Shown here one piece after another: positions 1-9,921 of a stretch of 64,000 nt of DNA. The translations under genes and the position numbers were made by a program. The notes under the pieces were generated by a model. That model did no database searches. It was not told the origin of the DNA and saw nothing but the letters and a program-made list of their open reading frames with translations. This stretch comes from Pochonia chlamydosporia 170 (Eukaryota; Ascomycota; Sordariomycetes; Hypocreales; Clavicipitaceae). Position 1 is the first letter of the stretch. Every line of letters begins with the position of its first letter. The stretch spans positions 5,580,001 to 5,644,000 of the forward strand of contig NC_035790.1 in assembly GCF_001653235.2 (NCBI RefSeq). Reading direction: 5' to 3'.

Positions 1-1001
1 TTGAAGAGGTAGATTGTTTGGTTTGTAGTATTGATTGTGATTGTGATGATGTATTTCTGAATGTTTGATTGTAGAAACTTGGCCGTTTATTTATATTTCT
101 TTCATTGTCCATATGGTTCATGATGCCTTACACCAGCGTCACCGGCATAACGCGAGCATAACGGTTAAGCGTTAAGTTGGGATTCCCAATTCGGAATGTT
201 CCTGTGTTATGGAACGCCACTAGCCCCACAATGAGATCGCATAACGCTGCCGGGATCCACAATTCATGATTGACATGTTTCCACCAGACATCACGCAGCA
301 AGAGGCCATCGTCATGACAGATGCCAAGGCTTCCGCCCTACCAATGACAGCACATGGAGGTGACATTGAGGTCGCTCGGAGACTCGCCGCCTGCTGCTAC
401 TTAAGAGTGAGTATTATGTTCCGCGGCGAGAAACGGGTGGAGGATGCGCTAAGGGAGAGGGAAACTGTTAAGGTTTTCCAATTACTTTCCAAGGCCAGGG
501 GTATTCACCAGGCTTGGACAATATAATCTCAGCTGCGATCTGGCCAGTGCAGTATTATCTGGAAACATGATCTCCCGACGGGTACCCAATTACGGCCTCC
601 TACAAACACCTCCTTCGTTGTGGTCGATGTACCCGAAAACAAAGGCGCTATTCGAGTGTTTGAAACTACAACTGAGCAACATCTCGGTACCGCTGGCCCC
701 GGAAGTCGCAACATATATGGTCGTTGTGCCTTGGGACAATAACTCGTGGTTTAGAGTGTCGGAGTCATTACCAGTTGGTATATCGTACAAGATGAATAGA
801 ATTCGTAACTGTCCATACATTTGTTGGCTGCGCTGTATAGTGATTTTGCGTGGTCTGGGTAATTCGGACAATCCTAAGGCACCAGGCATCTACGCATCTG
901 CTCGGTTGGGTGAATGCAACACGTGACAATGTTGGTAATTTTCCGCGTTTTGACTCCTTATTCCCCCGGAATTGACTGGAAGGCACTTTTTGGTTAGGGT
1001 A
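1..1001. other. ORF-poor accessory end with possible SDR relic
   Basis: No intact gene is visible in this stretch. The only protein-like signal is a + strand reading from about 567 to 926. Its segment with a TKALFECLKLQLS-like run, followed by EVATYM and SESLPVGISYK, loosely resembles the substrate-binding half of fungal short-chain dehydrogenases. The YxxxK-like spacing is imperfect (MYPKTK) and no Rossmann glycine motif precedes it. If real, it is a decayed fragment rather than a gene. A short reading at 266-526 has no recognisable motif. Confidence 0.3.
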
Positions 1002-1647
1002 ATGGCAAACCTGATCGGTGTATTCAAGTCTTTCCCCAAGGAGATCTTTCGCGTCAATAACAGGCCCCATGTTCACCTGCGGCAGCTGTCGCCGAATCGA
1101 CGCATATATGATATATCCGTCAGACACGGCATGGTCGAAGCAAAGGCACTGCAGCCGCACTCATATAAAGGTGAATACTTTGGGAGAATGCGACTTGTAG
1201 AGAAACATGAAGCTTGCTGATCAAAGTCCAGCGCCAAATGGGGCGTCCATGCGACCAAATTCACCGTACCAACAACACCTTGTAGCTAGGCTATCCAAGG
1301 GAAGCGATGTCATCGTGTATGCTGTTCCTTCAGGTATGTGGCCTTACAAACTCCAGTCAACGGTCATTGTGCTGACATCATCTCAAGGAACCCGTTTGCC
1401 CGATGACTTGGTGCTGGTACATGAGCGTACCGACCATTTCTCTCTACAGCCAGCTCGGAGTATGACTCTGGACGGTAAGTCGACCGAGTTGTGCAAAAGT
1501 ACAGATATGAGAGCAGAATTAACATTCATGTTAGATCTAAATAGCAAAATAACGCGTTTTCTTTTGGACTGCGGAACGCTCTATACAAGACAACAGTGGC
1601 TGGATGTCTACCCAGAGGCAACAGATTTTGATCATATCCACAAATAG
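1002..1647 (+). CDS. Tse2-like ADP-ribosyltransferase-fold protein, four exons
   Basis: Spliced model: exons 1002-1170, 1232-1333, 1388-1474 and 1535-1647, with introns of 61, 54 and 60 nt, giving 156 residues. Each junction keeps the frame with GT-AG ends; CTGAT and TTAAC branch-like sequences are visible. Key motifs across the joined exons are FPKEIFRVN near the N-terminus, APNGASMRPNSPYQQ at the first junction, VYAVPSGTRLP and HERTDHFSLQPA in the middle, and a C-terminal QQWLDVYP. From memory of the fungal family this matches proteins assigned to the Tse2 ADP-ribosyltransferase toxin family. Tse2 itself is a bacterial type VI secretion toxin; the role of the fungal relatives is not established. 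Start 1002 was chosen over 972 because it aligns with the family's short N-terminus. There is no signal peptide, so it looks cytosolic. A related decayed copy lies tail to tail 54 nt downstream. Confidence 0.6.
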
Positions 1648-1701
1648 CCCAAGATTGGAGAGCCAGTCCGCCGATGTTGACCATTATATCTGGGGTACAA
1701 C

Positions 1702-2117
1702 CTATTTGGCCGTCCAACTGTTATCGCCACCATCTTCTTGTGCTGCGGGATATGGGTGCCTGTCTATCCAAGACTGTGCGTCATCCGTCGCCGCAAACCT
1801 ATCCAAAAATTCGTCTAGGGATTGATTCAAGTCCGTTTGAGCTTAGTATGCTACTCAGTTGGCGTTTCAGGGAGGTACTATACATTGAAGAGGCATCCCG
1901 TAAGCCGGTTGCGGACTGAACTCAGGTAGAAATTCATGGATAAGGATTAAATTAGGTGGAATTGGGCCTCCTAAGCATGTATAAGACCCTGTAAAAATAA
2001 GCTTCTCAACTTTAACATACCCCTGGAAATGGTATAAATTCGGGGTGTGGTCGACGTCCTGTATAATTTCTTGCTGGCCTGCGAAGTCATCAAGACGAGA
2101 CAGAACGATATGTAACC
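1702..2117 (-). pseudogene. Second Tse2-like copy, N-terminus missing or decayed
   Basis: On the minus strand three exon-like blocks can be read: up to 2021, 1970-1884 and 1841-1702, with introns 2020-1971 (50 nt) and 1883-1842 (42 nt). The middle exon is 87 nt with phase-1 introns on both sides, the same length and phases as the third exon of the neighbouring + strand copy. Its motif PIPPNLILIHEF matches the LPDDLVLVHER block there, and the last exon contains LNQSLDEFL and AQSWIDRHPYP. Reading further upstream in this frame hits a stop at 2120-2118. No first exon with the PNGAS-type motif was found, so the gene is probably truncated. An upstream exon hidden by a longer intron is the alternative. 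A CAG acceptor-like site near 2082 allows that. Confidence 0.5.
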
Positions 2118-2408
2118 TCAAGGCAACAAGACGAATGAGCGCATAAGAATGAGGTGTGTTATAAATCTATGCCTAAGCTTGGGTGGTATCGCTGCGTCAA
2201 ACAGTCTTTGCCTCCATCCAAACCACTTCTACATTCCCGTACCGTGGCCCGTAACATAATCGGGTCCGTATTGGGAACAGGGTGAGGCTTCATGAATGAC
2301 ATCTAAGCCTCCATTTTACTCTTTAGATACAGTACTCTCATAGCGTCCATTACAACACCGTGTTTGCCCGAAATCATCGTCATTGTAAATTTAGCAGGAT
2401 ATCTTGTG

Positions 2409-5381
2409 TTATGAACCACCTGGTGGGCCCCGTGGACGATTAATCGTAAGAGGCTTGAATGGCTTCCGGAGACGATCCATTGATGGTGGTGGACCGAGGC
2501 CAACGGGCCGCCTTATTCCCCCTACCGGTTTCATGGATGTGAATGTCGTTGAGTGGAAACTTGTTGCTAGGCGTTGGAAAGTGGTTGCTGTAGGACGCGG
2601 TTCCTCCTTTTGCGGCTCTGGGGATACCTGCCGAGGGGGTGAGCTCGAAAAGCAAGCGTACTGTTTTCCAGGTGCTTCCCCTGCCGATTTCTTCACGGTA
2701 CTCTGCCGTGAAATAGATTTGGCACCCAGGATTTTGTGTTTTGCGAATTCAGGGGCTATTGTAGCTTCCTGTGGACTGTTATTGATAACAACAGGTTGAG
2801 GCAGTGATTGACGCGCGACTCGTGATGCGGCTGCTTGATATCGGGCCAGCGAATAATCTTTCGGTGCGGATTTTGTGGCAGAAGGTGCTGAAATCGCTTT
2901 GGAATCTGTGGTGACGAAGCCAAGTAAGCTTTGCTGATTAGGTTGACGGTTCGTCGTTCCCTTGGTATTCCGTTTTGAAGCGGTATTCCGTGCTGCCTCT
3001 GCATCAATACCAGATGCAGTCAACGCCGCTCGATGTGCTCCGGCACTAACGAACCCGGGCAGCGAGGACATGGTGAAACCTGATGACTGTTCCATTGTCG
3101 TAGCATAATCTGGTTTCCATCGCATCTCCTGCATAGCGGCGCCCCTGTCTGGCAAGGGCTGTATCTTTTGCCTTTTTGATGCTCTGCCGTACTGACCGTC
3201 GCCGTGTGGTTCAAGACCATCAGGGTCCTTTGGATCGAAAGGATCAATAGGAAATTGATCGTCTTCGGGACAGAACATGGGTGGTATCTTGTCGAATATC
3301 GACTTTTCAGTTGGTATCACTCTGTCGAGAATCCTACCGACGCTTTCAACGATCGGTCTATTAAACGATGGCCCTTTCTGGGCAAAGGATTCAGAAAAGC
3401 TCGAGACAAACGGTGAGAGTTCAACCTTATTACTGAGCCCTTGAGACCCATAAATAGGACAGCTCAAATACAACAATGCTTTTGCTCGGGTCATTGCCAC
3501 ATAAAGAAGTCGTCGCTCCTCGTCCATGTCCTCAGATCGAGAATGAGGTATCGAACCTTCATAGACGGACGGTACGAACACCACCGGCCATTCTAACCCT
3601 TTGGCAGCATGTATGGTCGAAATTGTGACTTGAGAGGTTTTGTCTTGTTCCTTGTCGTCGGACTGTGCGTCGGATGCGAGAGCGACATTGGCGAGGAATT
3701 TTCCCAGGACGTCATCGTCCTTGACTTGTTCGACGTCTTCAATATCGGGGAGGGCTTCGTCTTCGGACTCTCCATAGTCTCGTACAAAATCATTTGCCAG
3801 ACTCAGAAGTTCTTGGACGTTGGCCCAACGCTGTTCATAATCGTCTTGATACTCTGCCTCCAAATACTTTTGGAACTGCAGCTGGTCCGTCAACTGCACA
3901 ATCAGGTCCATTAGCGTCATGTTGCCGGAGTTGTTTATTTCTCGCATATTCTGTCTTAAAGTAGAGATGATTTTCAAAAGCTCAGTGTTCAACTTTTGCT
4001 CCATATTTGGACGAATCTTAGTTGTGGCCTGTCGACCACCACGGCAATGTCTCCATAAGAGCGCCCATAGGCTGAGCCTCGACTTCTCCGCCTCCTCTAG
4101 TAGGGCCTTGATAGTCGCTTCTCCAATACCCCTTCTGGGTACGTTGATGATCCTAGCGACAGCGTCGTTGTTGTCAGGCTGGTAGACCACCCGTAGGTAG
4201 TCAAGTAAGATTTTAATCTCCTTCCGTTCATAGAATTTGTGTCCGCCTATCATACGATAGGGAATGCCTGCTTTACCAAGAGCAGACTCAATATGCCTGG
4301 AGAGTGACGCTGAGCGTAGCAGTATCGCCACGTCTTCGTTCTTTAGCGCCCCTCCAAACATTGTGATGACTCTCCTCAATTCAGAAACAATCCATTCCCC
4401 CTCCCCAGATGAGCTCCTTAGCTTCCGGAGCACCGGCTTAGTACCCTTAGTATGTACTGGTAGAAGCACTTTCTGGTATCTCTTCGTATCTTGCTGTATG
4501 ACTTGTAGCGACATATCGAGGATGAGCTGTGATGACCGATAATTCTCTTCCAACGATATCTCATCGGTTTCTGGGTAGTCGCGTAAGAGACGATACAAAT
4601 TCTTGATTTCTGCCGAACGCCACCCGTATATGCTCTGATCAGGATCTCCCACGATAGTTATCCGCTGCCGTGCCTGTGCAAAAAGCCTCATGAGGTCATA
4701 TTGGATGCCATTTGTGTCTTGATACTCATCAATGAGAACAGCCTGAACATTGGAGACGCACGAGGGATGATCTTCCAAAAGTTCGACACATCGAACCAGG
4801 AGGTCATCATAGTCAAGAAGATTGGACCTGGCGAGATGCTCCTGGTACTCCTTGTAGCACTCATTGAGCGCTGCATTGTCCTGTGGCTGCTTGCCATTCT
4901 GTCTTGGTATTGGTGTCGTCCCCTTGGATTTCTTCTTGCTTATCCAACCTTTTGCATGTTGAGGTTCAATTTGAAGCTTATGACGTTTGATTATTCTCTG
5001 AATAATAGCTCGGGAGTCGCCGTCGTCTGCGATTCCAAATTTTGGGTCCAGGCCAATTCGCTTGCCGTAAACTGCCAGGTATCGTCGAGCAATAGAATGA
5101 AAAGTCCCTAGCACAATCTTTTTCTCGACTTCTTCACCTAGCCTTTTGCCGAGTCGATTCTTCATTTCCCGAGCTGCTTTGACGGTGAAGGTCGCGACAA
5201 TGACGTCGGCGGGCTGATAACCCGCCCGTTGGATCAGCCATACAAGGCGGGAGGTCAGTGTGTGAGTTTTACCGCTACCTGGTCCTGCCAATATAGCCAC
5301 TGTGGATGAATTGGATGTAACTGCACGGCGCTGAGCCTTATTTAAGGATCTCAAGATTGTTTCTGGATCTGGTGTCGCCAT
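2409..5381 (-). CDS. srs2: Srs2-type UvrD/Rep superfamily 1A DNA helicase
   Basis: Single-exon 990-residue protein. It shows the ordered superfamily 1A motifs: Walker A AGPGSGKT (residues 32-39), ATFTVKAA (Ia), DEYQDTN (Walker B, about residue 215), VGDPDQSIYGWRSA (III), an EENYRSS block (IV), TIHAAKGLEWPVVFVP (V) and RRLLYVAMTRAK (VI). This is a nuclear 3'-5' helicase/translocase that in yeast strips Rad51 filaments and limits inappropriate recombination. The catalytic core ends near residue 650. The remaining 340 residues are low-complexity, rich in S, P and basic residues, as expected for the protein-interaction tail of Srs2. The length fits fungal Srs2 (roughly 1000-1200). The ATG at 5381 starts a tight UvrD N-terminus (LRSLNKAQRRAV, the Q motif). 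An MluI-type ACGCGT box lies 25 nt upstream. Confidence 0.9.
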   Translation of the reverse strand: MATPDPETILRSLNKAQRRAVTSNSSTVAILAGPGSGKTHTLTSRLVWLIQRAGYQPADVIVATFTVKAAREMKNRLGKRLGEEVEKKIVLGTFHSIARRYLAVYGKRIGLDPKFGIADDGDSRAIIQRIIKRHKLQIEPQHAKGWISKKKSKGTTPIPRQNGKQPQDNAALNECYKEYQEHLARSNLLDYDDLLVRCVELLEDHPSCVSNVQAVLIDEYQDTNGIQYDLMRLFAQARQRITIVGDPDQSIYGWRSAEIKNLYRLLRDYPETDEISLEENYRSSQLILDMSLQVIQQDTKRYQKVLLPVHTKGTKPVLRKLRSSSGEGEWIVSELRRVITMFGGALKNEDVAILLRSASLSRHIESALGKAGIPYRMIGGHKFYERKEIKILLDYLRVVYQPDNNDAVARIINVPRRGIGEATIKALLEEAEKSRLSLWALLWRHCRGGRQATTKIRPNMEQKLNTELLKIISTLRQNMREINNSGNMTLMDLIVQLTDQLQFQKYLEAEYQDDYEQRWANVQELLSLANDFVRDYGESEDEALPDIEDVEQVKDDDVLGKFLANVALASDAQSDDKEQDKTSQVTISTIHAAKGLEWPVVFVPSVYEGSIPHSRSEDMDEERRLLYVAMTRAKALLYLSCPIYGSQGLSNKVELSPFVSSFSESFAQKGPSFNRPIVESVGRILDRVIPTEKSIFDKIPPMFCPEDDQFPIDPFDPKDPDGLEPHGDGQYGRASKRQKIQPLPDRGAAMQEMRWKPDYATTMEQSSGFTMSSLPGFVSAGAHRAALTASGIDAEAARNTASKRNTKGTTNRQPNQQSLLGFVTTDSKAISAPSATKSAPKDYSLARYQAAASRVARQSLPQPVVINNSPQEATIAPEFAKHKILGAKSISRQSTVKKSAGEAPGKQYACFSSSPPRQVSPEPQKEEPRPTATTFQRLATSFHSTTFTSMKPVGGIRRPVGLGPPPSMDRLRKPFKPLTINRPRGPPGGS

Positions 5382-6563
5382 GGTGTTTCTGGCGCGTTGC
5401 TGTTGACGCGTTGAGGGAAACGCGAGTCAATGAAATCGTCATTGAGCAAACCTGAAAGCTTTTGGATATCAAATCGCCTTTAGAACAGGAATTGGACAGA
5501 AAAAGGCTCCAAAAAAGTATTTACACGTATTACTTGGTTAAGTGCGCGAAGTCTCTGGAGCTTGTGTGAAGTTGAACCGTCGATGCTGTAACGAAACGCC
5601 TATGTCTCGCGAGGTCACGTGACTGACTCATGATGATGACAAAATATACGAGGACAGTATACTCGCCAAATTCATGCCGTGCAGAAAATACGTTGTGTGT
5701 TGATGGCAAAACCAATGGTGTATTTGTCGAATCAATCAAATAATTGTCTCTATGCCGCCTTTGCCGTCATTGAGTATGGAATTCCTCACCGTTGGGCTAT
5801 TGCCATACGCACTAGCTAGCACCCATCACTTATCACTTGCAGAATGAGGACTCTCGTTGGCTTGCTCAAGGTCTGTTCTCATCACCAAAACTAAAACATG
5901 GCCAACAAGAGGTCGTATTTTCTGTTTGACATGAATGCAAGCACTGTCCATATATCAAATAGGATGCAATTCCTTTGTTCTCGCCCCCAAGTGACACTCT
6001 CTTGGTCCATGTATCCTCGAGTGCATGTGGGATGGGACTCTGAGGAGTGACAGTTGATGTTTAGAAGCGGGGGCTGGATCTTCGGAGACCAGCTGTTAGT
6101 TCAATGCAAGTGCCTCCCTCAACATCCAATCACAAGCCTCGACCCCTCATCACTGTCAACTCGGCGCTTAGCATCCTTGTCATCACGACCTTTCATCCAA
6201 CCACAATTCATCAACGCCATCAATCTCCCGTGCCACTCTGCAGAGTGCATCACCACAGCAGACGGCTGGTCCAACCGCCATCATGCAAGCCCAACCAAAA
6301 AATGAGGCCTGGTCAGGGCACGGTCAATCACCGCTCCTGGGCCCAGGACTCCCAGCAAACCAGACGACTCTTCCTCGCCCCAGCGCTAATACTCGACACA
6401 CTGCCGAACGTCAGCAGCCGCTCAACTGGTATATACCGTAACGATGCCTCATGTCCATCCCCGTCCTTGTCACTTCTCCATCAAACTATGTTTCGTCGAC
6501 TTCCTCTAGGAGGTCACATCACACAGCGATCGCCTCCTTAAAGGGCACTGCTTCCTCTCCACG
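5382..6563. other. Divergent intergenic region, srs2 / membrane protein
   Basis: 1.18 kb between two divergently transcribed genes, with no convincing ORF. A TCACGTGA palindrome (5615-5622), which contains an E-box, is followed two bases later by TGACTCA (5624-5630), an AP-1/Gcn4-type site. The 500 nt before the membrane-protein gene are CT- and CA-rich on the + strand, as in fungal 5' leaders. Confidence 0.4.
5406..5411. promoter_or_regulatory. MCB-like ACGCGT box upstream of srs2
   Basis: ACGCGT lies 25 nt before the srs2 start codon, with further CGCG-rich bases on both sides. In yeasts this box binds MBF and drives G1/S expression of replication and repair genes. A 6-bp palindrome occurs often by chance, so this is a suggestion only. 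Confidence 0.25.
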
Positions 6564-8126
6564 ATGCCCCAAGGTCACTCTCATCTAATATCCTTTCTGA
6601 CGGTTCTGACACTCTCATTCTTTTTATCACTCGCTCACTCAGGACCAACCCAGACCGAGAGCGTCTTGCAAGGAGAAAAGAGAGACAACAACCCTCTCGG
6701 TATTGATTGGAGTCCTGCACCAGCTCCTGAAGACGGTCCGCCATTTTCGGCTGGAGCTTTAAGAGACCCCAAGTATCTCCCTGCGGAAATTGGAGGCATA
6801 GTTGCAGCATACGGTCTGTCCTTGGTGCTGGTCGCCATAACCTTGTTGTCCCTCGCAAAAAAACGACGTGAGCATCTCCAGGCCGGAAACGACGAGCTCG
6901 ATTACGAGCAACCCAAGTCCCTCTACGGTCCTGAATCACCGTCCCGGGCAACTCATTCTCAGTCTTTTCATCCACAAGTACCTCTCAGGCGCTCAGGAGT
7001 TCCAAATTTTTCATACCCGTCGCCTCTGAACACCCAGTTTGACGATACTACACTTCCACCTCAGGCACCGTACTTTTACCCGTCGCCAACTTCATCGGTT
7101 GGCCACCCTGGAGTAGACCCATCTGTTGATCAGTCGGTCGTTGCCGCAGACAGAGAAATGGCGCAAAATCAGCTTGAAGAGATGTATAAGCATGTTATGG
7201 AACATGAAGATGCCAAACAGCGCGGAGTTGTGTTGGATACACCTGTCTACCCGAACCAGCAGCGCTCTTCAACTTCCGACAAATCCGTGACGTCGCCATC
7301 AAAGAAAGACAAAGCTAAACCAGCAAATTTGAATCTCGCGTCGGATGTTGGAGGCAAAACACAGTCCAGAACTTCATCGTTCTTTTCGGCTCTCCGGTCG
7401 CCAAGGAAGAAGGCAGTCAAAGGTATCAATATCTCGTCGCCAATCATGACGCCCCAGTCTGCCACCTTCCCAAGAAACGATTCTCAGGAGATGAGCCCAA
7501 TTCCTCACAGAAACTATGCTCCTCCACCGCCACCCCCGATTCCAACGGATCAGATTCCATTTGGAGCCCAAGTCAGGAACAGCGGTGCTCCTCCTACGCC
7601 AAATATGTCTCCTGAGAGCATCCAGAGCATCGATGAGCGTATCAGCGCTCAGCTTGGCCCATCAAACGCCTCTAACGCTGGGAGATCCGAAGCAGACCCC
7701 GAGTCGGCGACGTCCCAAACACCTCTAGTTGGGTTGCCTTCATCCCCTAAGCCAGGTGCGACGTTTCCTTCTCTGCCAGCATCTCCTAAGCCTGGGGCTA
7801 CGTTCCAAAGATCGAATGCACCTTCAGCAGTACGAACTGGTGGTAACTTGCCGTTGAGAGCTTACGAACCATCACTGAGCTCACCGTCTGCGATGGCATT
7901 TACAACGAAGCAGACCGTTTTTGAAAGACGTGGTCCTCTGTCACCAACTACGGGAAGAACTCCAATGACTGCTGGTGCCGTGCCTTATTCGCCATACCAG
8001 CCATATACCCCAGTAATCCCCATGACTCCGTCACTAGTGACCAGGGAGGATCGGAAGAGAATGAAGAGAATGGTTCCTAAGACCCCGACTACGGAATTGG
8101 TCAAAAGCTCCGACGAGATGTGGTGA
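6564..8126 (+). CDS. Predicted single-pass membrane protein with proline-rich cytosolic tail
   Basis: 520 residues in one exon. Residues 1-26 form a signal peptide (hydrophobic core FLTVLTLSFFLSLAHS). A short extracellular part of about 45 residues follows. It is rich in P and A and starts with a KR dibasic that could be a Kex2 site (LQGEKRDNN). Residues about 74-97 (GGIVAAYGLSLVLVAITLLSL) are a transmembrane helix, followed by a KKRRE stop-transfer cluster, so the long C-terminal part should be cytosolic. That tail is disordered, with a PPPPPP run, many SP/TP sites and two copies of SPKPGATF 17 residues apart (near 7745 and 7787). I recognise no catalytic domain. The layout resembles fungal plasma-membrane sensors or anchors, but no family could be assigned. 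The ATG context (cacgATGC) is acceptable. Confidence 0.75.
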   Translation: MPQGHSHLISFLTVLTLSFFLSLAHSGPTQTESVLQGEKRDNNPLGIDWSPAPAPEDGPPFSAGALRDPKYLPAEIGGIVAAYGLSLVLVAITLLSLAKKRREHLQAGNDELDYEQPKSLYGPESPSRATHSQSFHPQVPLRRSGVPNFSYPSPLNTQFDDTTLPPQAPYFYPSPTSSVGHPGVDPSVDQSVVAADREMAQNQLEEMYKHVMEHEDAKQRGVVLDTPVYPNQQRSSTSDKSVTSPSKKDKAKPANLNLASDVGGKTQSRTSSFFSALRSPRKKAVKGINISSPIMTPQSATFPRNDSQEMSPIPHRNYAPPPPPPIPTDQIPFGAQVRNSGAPPTPNMSPESIQSIDERISAQLGPSNASNAGRSEADPESATSQTPLVGLPSSPKPGATFPSLPASPKPGATFQRSNAPSAVRTGGNLPLRAYEPSLSSPSAMAFTTKQTVFERRGPLSPTTGRTPMTAGAVPYSPYQPYTPVIPMTPSLVTREDRKRMKRMVPKTPTTELVKSSDEMW

Positions 8127-9921
8127 AGAATTACGAGAGAACGGTTAAAGCCAAAACTAATTTTGCATACTTGGGAGGGCATAAGCGCATCTCCTTTTGC
8201 ACCACCCAGCACAAGAGGGTATCTACTTTGTCAACAAACTAGCATGTCGCTGCTTTTCCTTTATCTTTGTATAGAATAACTGTTTGCGAAAGCCAATATC
8301 TGGGATGGACTACGGTTACGGGTTTACGGGATTGGAGATTGTTGAGGTACCTCAGTCAACTGGCATCATGCCTCTGTATTTCGCTGCGACTACTGTTGAC
8401 CAGATAGAGTCAGAATCGAACACAGATCAATTGATATCATTCTCCGCTATTATTCATCAGCGTCGTCACCATCAGCATCACCGTCAGTATCACCGTCAGT
8501 ATCATCAAGTGTCATCGTTTTTAGTCACCTTGCCCAGTGGATCATCTGCACGCTAAAAACACCAACCGTAGGTGACTTCGCGCCAAGCAGATATCCAACT
8601 GCGCTTATTGACTTGTCCCAGAATTAGAGTTTCTACCAGTCTTGGCATCTGCCTGCCAAAATTACCCTGTGATAGCCTTGTATCCACTTTTTGGATGAAA
8701 ACTCTTGGCTTCCTGCTCCGTATGAAGGGGCTAGTATTGATGGCTTCAGAATACCTTTGACCCGGCGTATGTAAGTGACGCGGCCCGTCGGTTCGGGGTG
8801 ACATCTCACCCAAGCCAGTTTTGCTCGAGGAACGTCACAACACTCTGGCGTAGAACGTCTTAGCTAAAGTTTACGGAGAAGGAGTCCGGGAGTCGAACCA
8901 GCGAGTCATTCACGCACGCGTCCGTTCGTTCTGAAGACGGTGGACAATTTCTTGGTCGTCTTGGCTCCTTCGACTAGATCTTCTTTGGCACGTGGGATAA
9001 CTGCATGATTATGCAGAAGTATTCCTGGGCAAATATGCACTATAGAGACGAAGGAGTTTGGTCAGGGGTTTCGTGATGCTTCGGAGTTACCTTGACTCTT
9101 AACTCTCCGGTCTGGAGCAGGTGATTCCCCTTGTTGGACTGTGCTCTGAAGAATGTCATGCATAACCCCAGACAGCCTAGTCTTGGCGATCCATGCCATG
9201 ACATGCTTAATTAGCCCTCTTTTCAATTGTACATGACGAGCTCATGTAACCTTCTCCGAACAAGTGCGTCTTCGTGTTCCAACGAAGCCGTGAGGTTTAC
9301 TATTTTGGAAATCGGTGGTTGGGATCGTGTCTCAACTTGTCGCGAGAGGATGGAACTTTCCGTTTGGCAATTGATATAGACTTTGGCACCATGTGGTTAG
9401 CAGATCAAGGCGTCGAGCAGCGACGTACGGATTACCGTCTTAGCTAGAATGTAACCTACCCGGTTGGAGTTGTAGAGTATCCCATTCGCCCGTTTGTGGA
9501 CCAAATTGTCTTTGTTCTGCGCCGTTCAAAGTCGTCAACGTTGTCTCCTAAACCTTGATGGATAGTTCTCGAAGGCGTACGGTGTACCGTACGAGACATT
9601 TACCTTCGGCCAACAGTTGGGGATTCAACTACACCGAAACAAACCGTATTTTCAAAACAAAGGCCATGCGAAAATCGACGCAGCAGCTAAATTATGTGTG
9701 AATGTGTTGTCGAGTAGAAGCGACGATCATTGCGATTGCCAAAATGAGCCCTTGCTAGTCCGTTTTGGGTCTCACCCAGGCTGACAACCTGAGCCAGCCA
9801 TTGAGGATGAAACCTCACATCCAGCTGCAATGAGAACCTCACCTCACGCCAAAAAGTCCAGCGAGATCCCATGTCAAATCGCCTGGCGTAACCCGCAGAG
9901 AATCAGCTCTCTTCATCGGTG
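8127..9921. other. 1.8-kb intergenic region without a supported gene
   Basis: Short readings only, none with motifs or consistent splice sites. It contains a tandem 12-nt repeat (about 8478-8501, unit ATCACCGTCAGT, two copies), a tRNA-like stretch with a B box on the minus strand (8879-8970, rejected as a gene) and an 8-bp inverted repeat with a 2-nt spacer (CGTACGGT/ACCGTACG, 9576-9593). Confidence 0.4.

Noticed and set aside
8879..8970. tRNA-like sequence on the minus strand: 6 of 7 acceptor pairs, perfect GGTTCGACTCC B box, TCA in an anticodon-like loop
   Set aside because: The T stem pairs at only 3 of 5 positions, there is no A box or proper D arm, and length is 92 nt without a clear variable arm. 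At most a decayed tRNA; tRNAscan-SE would settle it.
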